From assembly GCA_003165465.1 (NCBI GenBank), contig PLUM01000012.1:1-33926 (forward strand): 33,926 nucleotides of DNA, written 5' to 3'. Shown here piece after piece: positions 1-9,454 of this stretch. Each line of letters starts with the position of its first letter. The stretch's first letter is position 1. The DNA is from Acidobacteriota bacterium (lineage in GTDB: Bacteria; Acidobacteriota; Terriglobia; Acidiferrales; UBA7541). The position numbers were made by a program, and so were the translations under genes. A model generated the notes under the pieces. The model saw only the letters and a program-made list of their open reading frames with translations, had not been told where the DNA came from and made no database searches.

Positions 1-1074
1 GGCTGAGTCCAAAATCGGTCAAGCCTTTGGCGTCGGTCTCCGCGGTAGCGAACGGGTAATCCGTTCCAAACAAGAGATGCGAAGCCGGCACGAGTCTGGT
101 TAAGGCGGCAAGTGTGTATGGGCTGATCGCCTGTGCGGTGTCGTAATAAAACTTCTGGATCTCGTACATCACCCCTCGGGGTAATTTCTGCGCCATATCG
201 GGCCTGTTTCCTCCACTGAAACGCCCGGTGATATAGGGCATCGTGCCGCCGCCGTGGGACCAAATGAAACGAATATCTGCGCACCGCGCGGCGGTGCCGC
301 TGAATAGCACACTCGCAATTGTGTACGTCGTATCGTTCACCAGCGTAATCCCAGCCCGTCTCCATTGGGAATGAGGTTGATGCAGCACTCGGCTCGGTAC
401 GGATGGGTGAAGACGACAGCTTTGCGCCGGTTGAGTTCATCCATCACCGGCGCGAACGCCGGATCGCCGAGATATTTGCCCTGATAACTTGTCATGAAGC
501 ATACCCCGTCAGCCTTGAGCGTATCGAGACTATATTCGATCTCGCGCAGCGTCCCGTCGATATCGGGCATCGGCAACGAAGCGAACAGTCCGAAGCGGCC
601 CGGATAGTCCGCCATTAGCCGCGCGCCATATTCGTTGGTTTCCCGAGCCAGCACGCGCGCCTCATTGTTATCACCGAACCATACGCCCGGTTCGCTGATG
701 GAGGCCATGGATGTGGCGACTCCGCCCTTGTCCATCGCCTCGATCGCCTTCGCGGGAGTCCACTCCATCAGCGGGCGCTGGCCCGTCTTCCTGGCAGTGA
801 TTGCAGCGATGAATCCGGGCGAAGAGAAGTGGTAATGGACGTCGATCCGGTGCGGCTTCGCGGCCAGTGGTGTCTGTGCGAAAGCTGTGGCCCCCGGGAT
901 CAGGGCAGTGCCGCCGAGCGCAGCAAGCTTGGCAAGAAATTCACGCCGCGGCACGGACAGAGAATACTTCGAGCCAAATTCACTTTCGACTCCGTAAATA
1001 TTCTCGATGTGGGAGTACGCAGGCTTGCGGCCGCCGAATATCATGTCGTCCCTCACAATTGATTTGCCGGACAT
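1..1074 (-). pseudogene. Tat-exported amidohydrolase (amidohydrolase_2/ACMSD-like), frameshifted and cut by window edge
   Basis: The upstream frame (1074 to 337) encodes 245 residues: a twin-arginine segment (PRREFL, about residues 42-47), a hydrophobic stretch, then the metal-binding HxH (IDVHYHF, H80 and H82) and the strand-end His of VFTHP. It then stops after LIPNGDGLG. The rest of the family fold continues in another frame from about 350 down to 1, with IRFIWSHGGGTMP and LFGTDYPF, the third His and the metal-site Asp. Adding one G to the GGG run near 345-350 restores one reading frame, so one base has been lost or miscalled. The start at 1074 has AAGGAG 6 nt upstream. Members of this superfamily decarboxylate or hydrolyse aromatic and muconate-type acids; the substrate here is unknown. 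It is closely similar to the genes at 22517 and 23648. The last roughly 20 residues lie outside the window. The 41 residues before the twin arginine are unusually long. Confidence 0.85.
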
Positions 1075-1194
1075 GGTGTCACTCCTTTTTACCGGACGGT
1101 CGCCGTGCCACCTCGGAAATAGGAGGCTGATGGAGTCAGCTCGCTACAGGAAATAAACATGATGATATCGAAGTAGGCCCGTTTACTTCAGTCA

Positions 1195-2277
1195 TCATCG
1201 GCCCGCAAACTCGAATACGTCGTTGGCGTCGCTATCGGCCCCTTCGCCCCCGATGAATCCGCCCTGCAGGTGTCCGCCAATGACATAGAGTCGATTATTC
1301 AAAATCGCGACATTCACCCCGTGGCGCGCCGTCGGCATTGTGGGTAAGAGAGTCCATTGATTGGTGGCGGGATCATACGCCTCCACGGCCCGTATAGTAG
1401 CAATCATATGCGCGTCGTATACCTCGCCGCCGGCAATATAGATGCGATCTTGAACCGTCGCCCAGCCCATTCCGCTGCGCGCGATAGGCATTCGCAGACC
1501 GGCCGCACCCCAGCTATTCGTCACCGGATCGTACCGTTCGACGACATCGGTGTTGCTGCCGAGCGAAAGATTGAGTGCGGCGAGCCTTCCGCCGATGACG
1601 TAAACCTTGCCGTTTACAACACCTGCGGCAGCGTGGTTCCGCGCCGTGGGCATTGGGCTGCGTGTTTCCCAGGTATTGGTAGCCGGGTCGTAGGCTTCGT
1701 TCGTATCCAGGGAGCGATGCGGCACGGCCGTTGAAAGCGAGACGATATTATGTCCCGGATGCACCGAGGCTCCGCCAATTACGTAAATCTTGCCGCCAGC
1801 TTCCGCGGCAGTCGCCGCCATGCGACTGGTCTGCATCGGTGCCAGCGCTTTCCACGAATCCCCCGCAGGGTCGTATTCCCACGCCTGGTTGGTTGGGAAC
1901 TGATTCGGACCGCCGGCGACCGGCTGCACCGCGCCGCCAATGACGTAGATCTTTCCCTGGTATTCGGCGATCGCGGCATGGTGCGTGGGCACCGGCATTG
2001 GCTTCTTTCGGACCCATGTATCCGTGACAGGATCGTACTCTTGCACGAGCCCTCGAGGCGATCCGGTATCACTGGCGGGATTTCCGCCGATCAGGTAAAT
2101 CTTGCCGTTTGCAGCGACGCAGGAGAACTCTTCGGACGTTTCAGGGAGTGTTGCAGCCTTGACCCATCGCCCTTGCGCCCGCGCAGCAGGCGTGAACGGC
2201 AGCAAACTCGACGCCGCAATTAGAACCACTGCGAGCATGCGATGCATTCCGAACCGTTCGAATCTTTTGGCCATCAT
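1195..2277 (-). CDS. Secreted Kelch-repeat beta-propeller protein
   Basis: The 360-residue protein has a signal peptide (hydrophobic LAVVLIAASSLL, cleavage likely after ARAQ near residue 35). It then has about six Kelch repeats with the GKIYVIGG, YDPATNTW and MPTARNHAA signatures. Such repeats fold as a six-bladed propeller; members of this broad group bind carbohydrate or protein partners or are enzymes, and nothing here fixes a substrate. The start lies 1 nt after the stop of the neighbouring Kelch gene, with GGAAG in that gene's last codons, so translation is probably coupled. Two adjacent ATG codons (2277 and 2274) are possible starts. The protein resembles its upstream neighbour along its whole length, which points to tandem duplication. 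The amidohydrolase at 1074 follows after a 120-nt gap. Confidence 0.88.
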   Translation of the reverse strand: MMAKRFERFGMHRMLAVVLIAASSLLPFTPAARAQGRWVKAATLPETSEEFSCVAANGKIYLIGGNPASDTGSPRGLVQEYDPVTDTWVRKKPMPVPTHHAAIAEYQGKIYVIGGAVQPVAGGPNQFPTNQAWEYDPAGDSWKALAPMQTSRMAATAAEAGGKIYVIGGASVHPGHNIVSLSTAVPHRSLDTNEAYDPATNTWETRSPMPTARNHAAAGVVNGKVYVIGGRLAALNLSLGSNTDVVERYDPVTNSWGAAGLRMPIARSGMGWATVQDRIYIAGGEVYDAHMIATIRAVEAYDPATNQWTLLPTMPTARHGVNVAILNNRLYVIGGHLQGGFIGGEGADSDANDVFEFAGR

Positions 2278-2278
2278 C

Positions 2279-3328
2279 CTACTTCCCCGTAAATTTCAGC
2301 GCATCCGTTGCACTTGAGGCGAGGGCAGTCCCCCCGATGGAGCCGGACTGCATCTGCCCGCTGATAAGATAGAGCCGATTGCCGAGCACCGCAGCTGCCG
2401 GGCCGTTCAGCGGAAGCGGCAGCGGAGGAAGGATCGTCCACGCGTTTGCAACGGGATCATAGGCCTCGAGATCCCGGAACACTCCAACCACCTGGCTGTT
2501 CAAGTATTCGCCGCCGGCCACGTAGATCTTGCCGCCGTAGGTTCCGTAGGCGACCCCGCTGCGCGCGGTGGGCATGCGCGCCATCGCAATCCCCCAGCTG
2601 TCCGCGGAGGGATCGTATTCCTCGACGATATCCGTGGCGCTGGCATTCACAAAGACCGACCCGACACGCCCACCAAGAACGTAGATCTTGCCGTTTACCA
2701 TGCCAATGGACGCATGATTGCGCGCCGTGGGCATGGGGCTGCGCGATTCCCACTTGTCAGTCGCGGGATCGTACATTTCGTTTGTGGTCAGCGAGCGGTG
2801 CGGCCCGGCCGGCGTCAGCGATACAATCTTCGCGCCCGGATGAACGGAGGCGCCGCCGATCACGTAGATTTTTCCACCAACAACCGCGGCGGCAGCGGAA
2901 CCTCGCGCGGTGGGCATCGGCGCAAGCGCTTTCCAGGTGTCCGCTGCCGGGTTATATTCCCAGGAATTATTGAGCGGAACCCAGTTTCCTCCCGCCGGAT
3001 CTGGCTGCGCTCCACCGCCGAACAGATATATTTTTCCATGGTAATCGACAGCCGCAACATGATGCGCGGGAATCGGCATTTGCTTTTTTTTGGTCCACTT
3101 GTTGGCCGCGGGATCATATTCGTAGACCAGTCCCTTGACAGACGTGCCGAGAAGCCCGCCGAAGGCATACACCTTGCCGTTTGCCGCCGCGCCGATGAGT
3201 TCCGGACAGGGATCGGGAAACGGGGCGAGTTTCAGCCAATGTCCTTGCGCCCGCGCATTTGCACTCAGCAACAGAATGCTTGACGCAAGCGCGACCACCG
3301 CAAGCATCCATCGTTTTGACAACTGCAT
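2279..3328 (-). CDS. Secreted Kelch-repeat beta-propeller protein (paralog)
   Basis: The start at 3328 is chosen because GGGGAG lies about 6 nt upstream and the product begins with a compact signal peptide (MQLSKRWMLAVVALASSILL, cut after ARAQ). An upstream in-frame ATG at 3400 would add 24 residues without a signal function. The 349-residue product has about six Kelch repeats (GKVYAFGG, GKIYVIGG, GKIYVLGG, GKIYVAGG, each followed by a YDPxxxxW strand). The second half shares whole phrases with the protein encoded at 2277, such as IGGASVHPG and RSPMPTARNHA, so the two are recent paralogs. It follows the receptor gene's terminator by about 120 nt and may be transcribed separately. It is probably periplasmic or surface-exposed; the ligand is unknown. 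Confidence 0.88.
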   Translation of the reverse strand: MQLSKRWMLAVVALASSILLLSANARAQGHWLKLAPFPDPCPELIGAAANGKVYAFGGLLGTSVKGLVYEYDPAANKWTKKKQMPIPAHHVAAVDYHGKIYLFGGGAQPDPAGGNWVPLNNSWEYNPAADTWKALAPMPTARGSAAAAVVGGKIYVIGGASVHPGAKIVSLTPAGPHRSLTTNEMYDPATDKWESRSPMPTARNHASIGMVNGKIYVLGGRVGSVFVNASATDIVEEYDPSADSWGIAMARMPTARSGVAYGTYGGKIYVAGGEYLNSQVVGVFRDLEAYDPVANAWTILPPLPLPLNGPAAAVLGNRLYLISGQMQSGSIGGTALASSATDALKFTGK

Positions 3329-3444
3329 GCCGCCACTCCCCTTTGCCGAACCTGGAGAAATGATACACCGGAAACGAAAATGCAACTTCCGGTCTCGCAA
3401 ATGGAATGCACTTTTTTTCGTAATGAAGAGTTCCTACCAGACAG

Positions 3445-3472
3445 AAAAACGGGGCGGCTTTCGCCGCCCCGT
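3445..3472 (-). terminator. Intrinsic terminator of the TonB-receptor-like gene
   Basis: On the minus strand a perfect 10-bp GC-rich stem (ACGGGGCGGC with its complement, arms 3463-3472 and 3449-3458) closes a 4-nt loop. It is followed at once by a run of T (complement of the A run at 3445-3449). It lies about 50 nt after the stop codon at 3521 and faces the right way to end that transcript. Confidence 0.85.
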
Positions 3473-3520
3473 CGGGTTTCCGCGTTTTCAGACGATCGAT
3501 CTGGTAAAGAGAACTTTTAC

Positions 3521-6500
3521 CTAGAACGATACGCGCAACGCCAGTTGAATCTGCCGGGCGGTGGTGTTGGTTGTAGTGATTTGTCCCGCCGAGCCAAGCG
3601 GTGCCTGAACGTTGCATTGCACCGAGTTTACGCAGGTGTTGAGCGTCGTACTGCCCGCAAACACGCTGGCCCCGGCGTTCAGGAACCCGAAGTTAGCCCG
3701 GTTGAGGAGGTTAAAGAACTCCACGCGGAACTGCAGGTTCCCCGACTCTCCCAGGATGCCCAGCTTGGTATCTTTAGCGATGGACATATCCAAGTCGCCA
3801 AGTCCCGGGTTACGCATAACGTTGCGCGGTTGGTTGCTCAACGATCCGAGTTGCGATTCCCCGAACATTAGGGGATTGAACCACTGGTTGGGGTCGCCCG
3901 TAATCACTGTAGATGCATTATACGGGATGTAATTAATAGTTGCTGTCCCACCGGAACAGGAGGGGCCCTTGTAAAAGATCGGCCCTGTGCCGGTGCAAGT
4001 GACGGTTTGGCTGCTGGCTACCGTATTCAGGTTGGCGCTCATGATGTTGGATTGCGTGATAATCCCGCTGAACGAGCGGTCGTTGTTGATGATCGCACGG
4101 AAAGGAGATCCGCCCTGCACGGAAACGATTCCGCTCACCCACCAGCCGTTTGTCACTTTCGATTCAAACGCGTTCGAAGTTAGATTCGGCAAGTGGTACA
4201 GGAGGTTGAAGTGCACCGCCTGGGGCACATCGTAGCAGGAGAGGCCCCAATCCATTTTCAGTTGCCCTGGGTTCTGGCCGAATGCCGATCCCGAATTGCC
4301 TCCGCAATCGTCGTTGAACCTCATGCCCTGCGTGTCATCGGTAGCGCGGCTATAGGTATAAGCGGCCTGGAACATCAACCCGCGCGACAGATGCTTGGTG
4401 ACGTTCACTTGTAGAGCGTTGTACCAGGAGCTGGCCGCGTTGGTGAAGAATTGCGCGCTGGTGAAGTACGGATTGATTCTGCACGGATATCGCGGGTCGG
4501 TCGAAGGTATGGCAACTCCGCCGATTGTGAATGGTTGAGGAACACCGTTTGCGTCGACCGGAATGGTGTTATTCTGGCAACCCTTCTGGCCATCCGTCAC
4601 GTTGTACTGTGCAGGAATGCCATTGACGCCAGTTCCGGCAATCGGCCGAACCGGATTCCCTTCCATCCCGGTATAAAGGTTAAGTCCCCGGCGCCCGACG
4701 TAGGAAATATCCAAGCCAACCCCGAACGGGAGCTGCTGGGAAACAGTCATGTTGAACTCCAGAGAGTAGGGCGACTTGGCATTGTAGTCGTTCGTCTGCA
4801 ACGACCTTCCAGCTCCGGCTCCGGAAAAGACCAGGGGAAGCGTAAGCACGGCATTGGTGGTGTTCTGGACCGTGGTGTTGGCGACAAACGGGACCATTCC
4901 AGTCGGATTCTGCGTCAACAGCGCACCGTAGTTTCCGAGGTCGTAATAGACTCCGAAGCCGCCGCGGACCGCCGTCTTGCCGTTACCGAACATATCCCAG
5001 GCAAACCCAACCCGCGGGCTGAAGTTCTTATACGAGGGATTGGTCATGAGCTGGCCCATGGTGGAATTCGTTGACGTCTGGATGTTCTGCACATTGGCGA
5101 ACCGGCCGTACTGCTCCGAGAAGTCGCTCCTGAATTCGTACCGCAGGCCGAGGTTTAAGGTGAGCCGGTCGGTGGCGCGGTAATCATCCTGGGCGTAGAA
5201 ACCATATGTATTAAACCACACGTTACGATCCAGGAAGTTACCTTGAAAGGGAGGCGCAAGGAGCGTGGCGCCGGGAACGCCGGGGTTCAGAGCGACCGAC
5301 TGGCCCGGCAACACAACGCTCATGCTCGACGGGATGCCGCTCATAAAGCCCGCGAGGTTGCTGAAATTGATGACCCCGTAAATCGATTTGGATTGCAGGT
5401 TGGGATCGTTGAACCGGTTGATCATTGTCCCAAAACTAAAGGCGTGCTTGCCCTTGGTGTAATAAACGTCGTTCATGATCGTCCAGACGTTCTGGATGTG
5501 ATAGTTGGGGAACGTTCCGGGAGGCGTCATCGCCGTGATTCCCGAGCCTGGGGTGAATCCGGCAGTCGTAAGCCCCGGAACCGCGGACCAGATGCAACCG
5601 CTGCTGGAAGTCGCGCAGGTGGTCGGGTCCTGCAGAAGGAAATTCGAATTCATCGCGGAGTTGTTGTTCGTAAACCCGTTGAAGTAATTCGTGCGGCTCC
5701 AGGAAACGCGAAGCGAATTCAGCACATTGGCCGAAAAGATATGGTTCTCACCGAGCGTGATGTATTGGTTCCGGCTTGTCCCGGCATTGGAGAACTGTGG
5801 GAAACCGGTTCCGGTGTCCTGGGTGGACAAGTTGCCGCCAAGATAAGGGGTCGTGATCTTGGCATCGTCAAACGTGTAGCGCGTGAAGAAAGTATCGTTT
5901 CCCGAGAAAGTGTGGTCAATTCGAAGTTGCCCGTAATCGTCACGCGCATGGGTGAACCCGGGAAGCGTGTAGTTGGACGCCCCGTTCGACTCGTTGGCAA
6001 AAGGAAACTGTCCAACCCACGGTTGGACTACGCTGGCGATTGCGGCGCCAGTGGCCACGCCAGAACATGCTGCGAGACCTGTCCCAGTGGGGCTCGCCAA
6101 TGTCGTGGTTCCAGACAAAGGACCTTGGAGTATCTGCTGCGTCGCATTTGGGTACACGGCTTTAATTCCGGCAAGAGTAGATGCGGGAATGTTTCCGCCG
6201 CCTGCGATGATGATGTTGCCGCTGTTGTTGTACAGGTGGCATCCACCTGGCATCGTCGTATCCTGAATCGTGTCGCCCTGTGACAGCCCCAGGCCCTCGA
6301 AGACGAGCCAGAAGAACGTTTTGTCCTTCTGAATCGGTCCGCCGAACGACCCGCCGAAGTTGTTGCGCTTGAATTGCGGGAGACGCTCGAGGTTGCCGCT
6401 TGCGTCGACCAGAATGTTGTTGGCCTTGGAGGGCTGGGGATCGAAGAAGTTCCTGGCGTCGAGGTGGTTGTTCCGCAGGTACTCGAACGCGCTTCCGTGC

Positions 6501-7276
6501 CAGTTGTTCGTACCGCCCTTGCTGACGATGACCATCTGGCTGCCCATGAGCAGTCCGTATTCCGCGCCGAACATGCTAGTGATGACCTTGTATTCCTTGA
6601 TTCCGTCGACGCCCAATGTGTTTCCGGTCATCCCGGCGGGACCGGTGCCGTTCTGGGTCACCATCAACGCGCCGTCGATCATGTAGTTGTTCGAACGCGG
6701 TGACGCGCCGTTGCTGCTGTACCAGATGCCCGCGTCACCCAAACCGGAGTGCGTGGTTTGCGTAATGCCAGCCTGAAGCAGCGTCAAGTCCGTGTAGTTG
6801 CGGCCATTCAAGGGAAGTTCCGCGATTTGCTGGTCGTTCACCAAACCACCTAGTGAACTGGTTGTCGTATTGACGACTGGAGCTTCACCGGTCACGGTTA
6901 CTTCTTGAGACGCCGAACCAACTTCCAGTGTGGGGTTTACAACCAACTGACCTGCCACATCCAAGGACAGCCCAGTCTGCGTGACGGTCTTAAAACCGCC
7001 CTTTTCGACTTTAACCGAGTAGTGGCCCGGCGGTAGTCCGGGGGCGCGAAACGCTCCGTCATCGCCCGTTGTCACGGTGCGCGCTTCGGTTGTATCCGTG
7101 TTCGTAATCGTAATATTGGCCGCCGGCACGGCGGCGCCGGAGGCGTCCTTTACGGTACCCAGAATCACACCGCTTGTCTGCGCAGACGCCGGGACGGCCA
7201 TCCATCCCAAGATCAACATGAATACCAAGACGCCTGCCCATACACGACAACTTTCACGCGAAATATGTTCGCCCAT
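3521..7276 (-). CDS. TonB-dependent receptor-like outer-membrane protein with N-terminal carboxypeptidase-regulatory domain
   Basis: The product is about 1,251 residues from the ATG at 7276, which has AAGGAGAT 6 nt upstream; an ATG 54 nt earlier lacks this. In order: a signal peptide to about residue 33 (ending ASAQ), a carboxypeptidase-regulatory-like Ig fold at about 36-115 (GTVKDASGAAVPAA to GGFKTV), and a plug-like domain at about 125-250 (IAELPLNGRNYTDLTLLQ). The rest is a long beta-barrel ending in aromatic LALRVSF, the usual outer-membrane insertion signal. This architecture is the Oar/CarboxypepD_reg-TonB type that is strongly expanded in Acidobacteriota, where members import or bind large substrates. 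No TonB box is obvious. A clean terminator follows. The neighbouring secreted propellers and hydrolases suggest shared use with substrate capture at this locus; the ligand cannot be told. Confidence 0.9.
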   Translation of the reverse strand: MGEHISRESCRVWAGVLVFMLILGWMAVPASAQTSGVILGTVKDASGAAVPAANITITNTDTTEARTVTTGDDGAFRAPGLPPGHYSVKVEKGGFKTVTQTGLSLDVAGQLVVNPTLEVGSASQEVTVTGEAPVVNTTTSSLGGLVNDQQIAELPLNGRNYTDLTLLQAGITQTTHSGLGDAGIWYSSNGASPRSNNYMIDGALMVTQNGTGPAGMTGNTLGVDGIKEYKVITSMFGAEYGLLMGSQMVIVSKGGTNNWHGSAFEYLRNNHLDARNFFDPQPSKANNILVDASGNLERLPQFKRNNFGGSFGGPIQKDKTFFWLVFEGLGLSQGDTIQDTTMPGGCHLYNNSGNIIIAGGGNIPASTLAGIKAVYPNATQQILQGPLSGTTTLASPTGTGLAACSGVATGAAIASVVQPWVGQFPFANESNGASNYTLPGFTHARDDYGQLRIDHTFSGNDTFFTRYTFDDAKITTPYLGGNLSTQDTGTGFPQFSNAGTSRNQYITLGENHIFSANVLNSLRVSWSRTNYFNGFTNNNSAMNSNFLLQDPTTCATSSSGCIWSAVPGLTTAGFTPGSGITAMTPPGTFPNYHIQNVWTIMNDVYYTKGKHAFSFGTMINRFNDPNLQSKSIYGVINFSNLAGFMSGIPSSMSVVLPGQSVALNPGVPGATLLAPPFQGNFLDRNVWFNTYGFYAQDDYRATDRLTLNLGLRYEFRSDFSEQYGRFANVQNIQTSTNSTMGQLMTNPSYKNFSPRVGFAWDMFGNGKTAVRGGFGVYYDLGNYGALLTQNPTGMVPFVANTTVQNTTNAVLTLPLVFSGAGAGRSLQTNDYNAKSPYSLEFNMTVSQQLPFGVGLDISYVGRRGLNLYTGMEGNPVRPIAGTGVNGIPAQYNVTDGQKGCQNNTIPVDANGVPQPFTIGGVAIPSTDPRYPCRINPYFTSAQFFTNAASSWYNALQVNVTKHLSRGLMFQAAYTYSRATDDTQGMRFNDDCGGNSGSAFGQNPGQLKMDWGLSCYDVPQAVHFNLLYHLPNLTSNAFESKVTNGWWVSGIVSVQGGSPFRAIINNDRSFSGIITQSNIMSANLNTVASSQTVTCTGTGPIFYKGPSCSGGTATINYIPYNASTVITGDPNQWFNPLMFGESQLGSLSNQPRNVMRNPGLGDLDMSIAKDTKLGILGESGNLQFRVEFFNLLNRANFGFLNAGASVFAGSTTLNTCVNSVQCNVQAPLGSAGQITTTNTTARQIQLALRVSF

Positions 7277-7380
7277 TACATCTCCTTTTGGTGTCCGGAT
7301 AGCCAGCGACGACTTTTCGGAATCGTTCATTATTAATTATTTCCTTACCCGACTACACTCACTCCAGAAAATTCTATGAT

Positions 7381-7395
7381 TCTTTCGTCGAAAGA
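7381..7395. promoter_or_regulatory. Operator-like palindrome upstream of the receptor gene
   Basis: TCTTTCG and CGAAAGA form perfect 7-bp arms around a single T. It lies about 105 nt upstream of the receptor start at 7276. The size and symmetry fit a binding site for a dimeric regulator, but no regulator or second copy was found. Confidence 0.3.
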
Positions 7396-7717
7396 CACTT
7401 TCCTGGAAGGATTTTTCATCGCAGCCATAATTGTCTTTGTCAAGGAACACACAAATGCCTCAGCTACAACCGGGCCGGCACCGAAAAGCGGAAGAACTAT
7501 TGCGCAACTCACCCCGTCCATGCGCATACACCCTGGTTCGAACGATATATCGAAACGAAATTTGTCAATCAATGTAATAAGATCTTCAACACACGCGCCC
7601 GATTAAATCAATGCCCCAGCTTGTAGCAATACATTGGGCCGCGTGTCAACAATATTCGTTCAGAAGTTGAACAATTGTGTTGTCAGCAGTTACTTGCGCG
7701 GGCCGTTTGCCGAAGTT

Positions 7718-7768
7718 CCTCGCACAGTTTGACGATCTCGTGTTGTGAGATCGTCATGCTGTGCGAGG
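7718..7768. repeat. Long inverted repeat (22-bp arms, 7-nt loop)
   Basis: The arms 7718-7739 and 7747-7768 are complementary at 20 of 22 positions; the outer 10 bp (CCTCGCACAG / CTGTGCGAGG) and inner 9 bp are perfect. It begins 10 nt beyond the stop codon of the metallo-hydrolase gene. There is no T run on either side, so it is not a classic intrinsic terminator. It could protect a 3' end, act as a REP-like palindrome, or be the trace of a mobile element. Confidence 0.7.
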
Positions 7769-7778
7769 CACACCATCG

Positions 7779-9230
7779 TCAATTGCCGCTGGGAGGGGTC
7801 ACATCCGGGGCCTTCACAACGCCCACGAGTGCTTCCTTCAGCAACTCTACCGACACAACGCCCTTGCCATGTGCCGGGGCAAGCTGCTGCACATCGAGGT
7901 TCAACCTCTTCAGATTATCGCCCAGAGCCGCGTAATAGGGAGAGACGATTCCCGGCGGCGGGTCGTTGGGACGTGGTTCGCCAAACTGGTTGAAGATATC
8001 GGTGATGAACAGGATCTTTTCCTTCGGCAGGTATGACATCAGGAGATTGGCCGTGTGTCCGGCGCCTGGGACAGCGTAGATTTCCAGGGTGCGGTCTCCG
8101 TCCGTCAGAACATACTTATCCTTAACCCATATGAATTTAGCCGGCGTTGGGTGCTCGGAAAGCCTGTCCGGTTCCAAGGTGTGGGGATTCTTCAGAACCA
8201 CCTGCTCGTAGAATGTCTTGTTCATTTCGTGCGTGATGATGGTCGAGCCTTCGACGACAAACACCCGCAGGCCCGCCGCGTGATCGGAATGGTGATGACT
8301 GTTGATGTGGTAGCGGATCGGCTTGCCTGGAACCAGTCGTTTCACTTCCTCTATGTTGGCCAGCGCGCGAGCCTCCGTCACCGAAGACTCGATGATGACC
8401 ACATAATCCTTGAATTCCACGGCCATGCTGTTCGGGTCTGGAGTGCCGGCAAGATACCAGACGCCATCCGCGATCTTTTGCGATTCCACATGCGTCGTCA
8501 TTTGCCCCGCGCGAGGAGCTTCGATATTGGCCGGCGCGTTCGGTTGGACATTGCTGACCGTCAGTTCGAGCACCGGGAAGACGCCATCCTTTTGGAGGAT
8601 CTTCATGGGGAATTTCACGCCGGCAAAATCCTTGTAGTCCGAATAGTCCGTCTCAATCAGCGTATCGCCGAGGATCGGATTGGGCATCCAGGTTTCGACC
8701 TTTTCCAGAAAATTTTCGCTGTTGACGTACCCGTTCACTTTGTATTTGTCTCTCACGGTGAAGGAGATGACGGTCAATTTCTTGCCTTTGACGGTCACGG
8801 GCTTCATGACCGGATTCGCAGCCATCGCCGCTTTCACCCATCCGTACGGCGTGAGCGCAACCGCTCCCCCGCCCCAGGGCGAATTCTCGGTCGAGACCGT
8901 CACACCGCGCGCTTCCCTGTACAGCGGCTGTCCTCCGCCACCGCGCGGCGGGTTTTCGAATTGCGTTCGAACCAGCTCTTCCCGGGAAATATTTTTTCCG
9001 TAGTCCACCACGCGCGAGTACTTCGCGTAGAACCTCGGGTACGGACCATTCGGAAGATAGCTCTGGCCAAACTGAGAGTAGATCCCGCTGCCGGAATACT
9101 GAATCGTATTGACGCTGGCTGCTCCAATGGTTCGCGAGACATCGCCAACTACACTTTTTGCGTCTCTTGGCGTGCCAGTGCTGCCGCACAATGTCAACAA
9201 CGCAAGAACGGGTAACCATTTTTTCCGCAT
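7779..9230 (-). CDS. Exported metallo-beta-lactamase-fold hydrolase
   Basis: The 483-residue product starts at 9230 with GGGGGAG 7 nt upstream. It has a short signal peptide (WLPVLALLTLCG; Cys15 could be a lipidation site, though the lipobox is imperfect). A roughly 220-residue N-terminal beta-rich domain precedes the metallo-beta-lactamase domain (about 245-475). The zinc ligands are visible: the HHHSDH motif at H312-H317 (D316 included), H392 in GHTANLL, D411 in FITDIFN and H454 in APAHGKG. This superfamily hydrolyses lactones, thioesters and similar bonds, so the substrate is open. A similar two-domain layout is common in Acidobacteriota proteins annotated only as MBL-fold hydrolases. It lies between the cytochrome-Vgb fusion and the receptor on the same strand, but with gaps of over 200 nt, so it may have its own promoter. 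Confidence 0.87.
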   Translation of the reverse strand: MRKKWLPVLALLTLCGSTGTPRDAKSVVGDVSRTIGAASVNTIQYSGSGIYSQFGQSYLPNGPYPRFYAKYSRVVDYGKNISREELVRTQFENPPRGGGGQPLYREARGVTVSTENSPWGGGAVALTPYGWVKAAMAANPVMKPVTVKGKKLTVISFTVRDKYKVNGYVNSENFLEKVETWMPNPILGDTLIETDYSDYKDFAGVKFPMKILQKDGVFPVLELTVSNVQPNAPANIEAPRAGQMTTHVESQKIADGVWYLAGTPDPNSMAVEFKDYVVIIESSVTEARALANIEEVKRLVPGKPIRYHINSHHHSDHAAGLRVFVVEGSTIITHEMNKTFYEQVVLKNPHTLEPDRLSEHPTPAKFIWVKDKYVLTDGDRTLEIYAVPGAGHTANLLMSYLPKEKILFITDIFNQFGEPRPNDPPPGIVSPYYAALGDNLKRLNLDVQQLAPAHGKGVVSVELLKEALVGVVKAPDVTPPSGN

Positions 9231-9454
9231 AACTGCTCTCCCCCTGGCGCCTGAAATTGAATCCTCAGCAAAATACGGTAACTGCTGCAGCCAGAAAACC
9301 TATTGCGCGGGTCGCGAACCTGTATATAAGAGGTTCCTCCCAGCACATTCCTGGTGTAGTTCCTCACTTTCGAAAAACGGAGTTCTTACCTGCGGGGGTG
9401 CAGACCAAAAGGCCTGTCGTCCGGCGCTATAAACTCTTCGCCCGTGTGCTCTTT

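Larger units (their letters stand above)
7277..7778. other. 502-nt intergenic region upstream of the receptor gene
   Basis: I see no convincing gene. Short frames on both strands lack ribosome sites and family features. It holds two symmetric sequences described separately: an odd palindrome at 7381-7395 and a long inverted repeat at 7718-7768. The receptor promoter must lie here, but no strong -35/-10 pair stands out. Confidence 0.6.

Noticed and set aside
1161-1199. Imperfect inverted repeat between Kelch and amidohydrolase genes
   Set aside because: The arms pair only in parts and include the Kelch stop codon; too weak to call a terminator.
5243-6283. 346-codon plus-strand frame
   Set aside because: Antisense to the receptor barrel; a composition shadow.
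8055-9215. 386-codon plus-strand frame
   Set aside because: Antisense to the metallo-hydrolase with its zinc ligands; basic, repetitive shadow sequence without family features.
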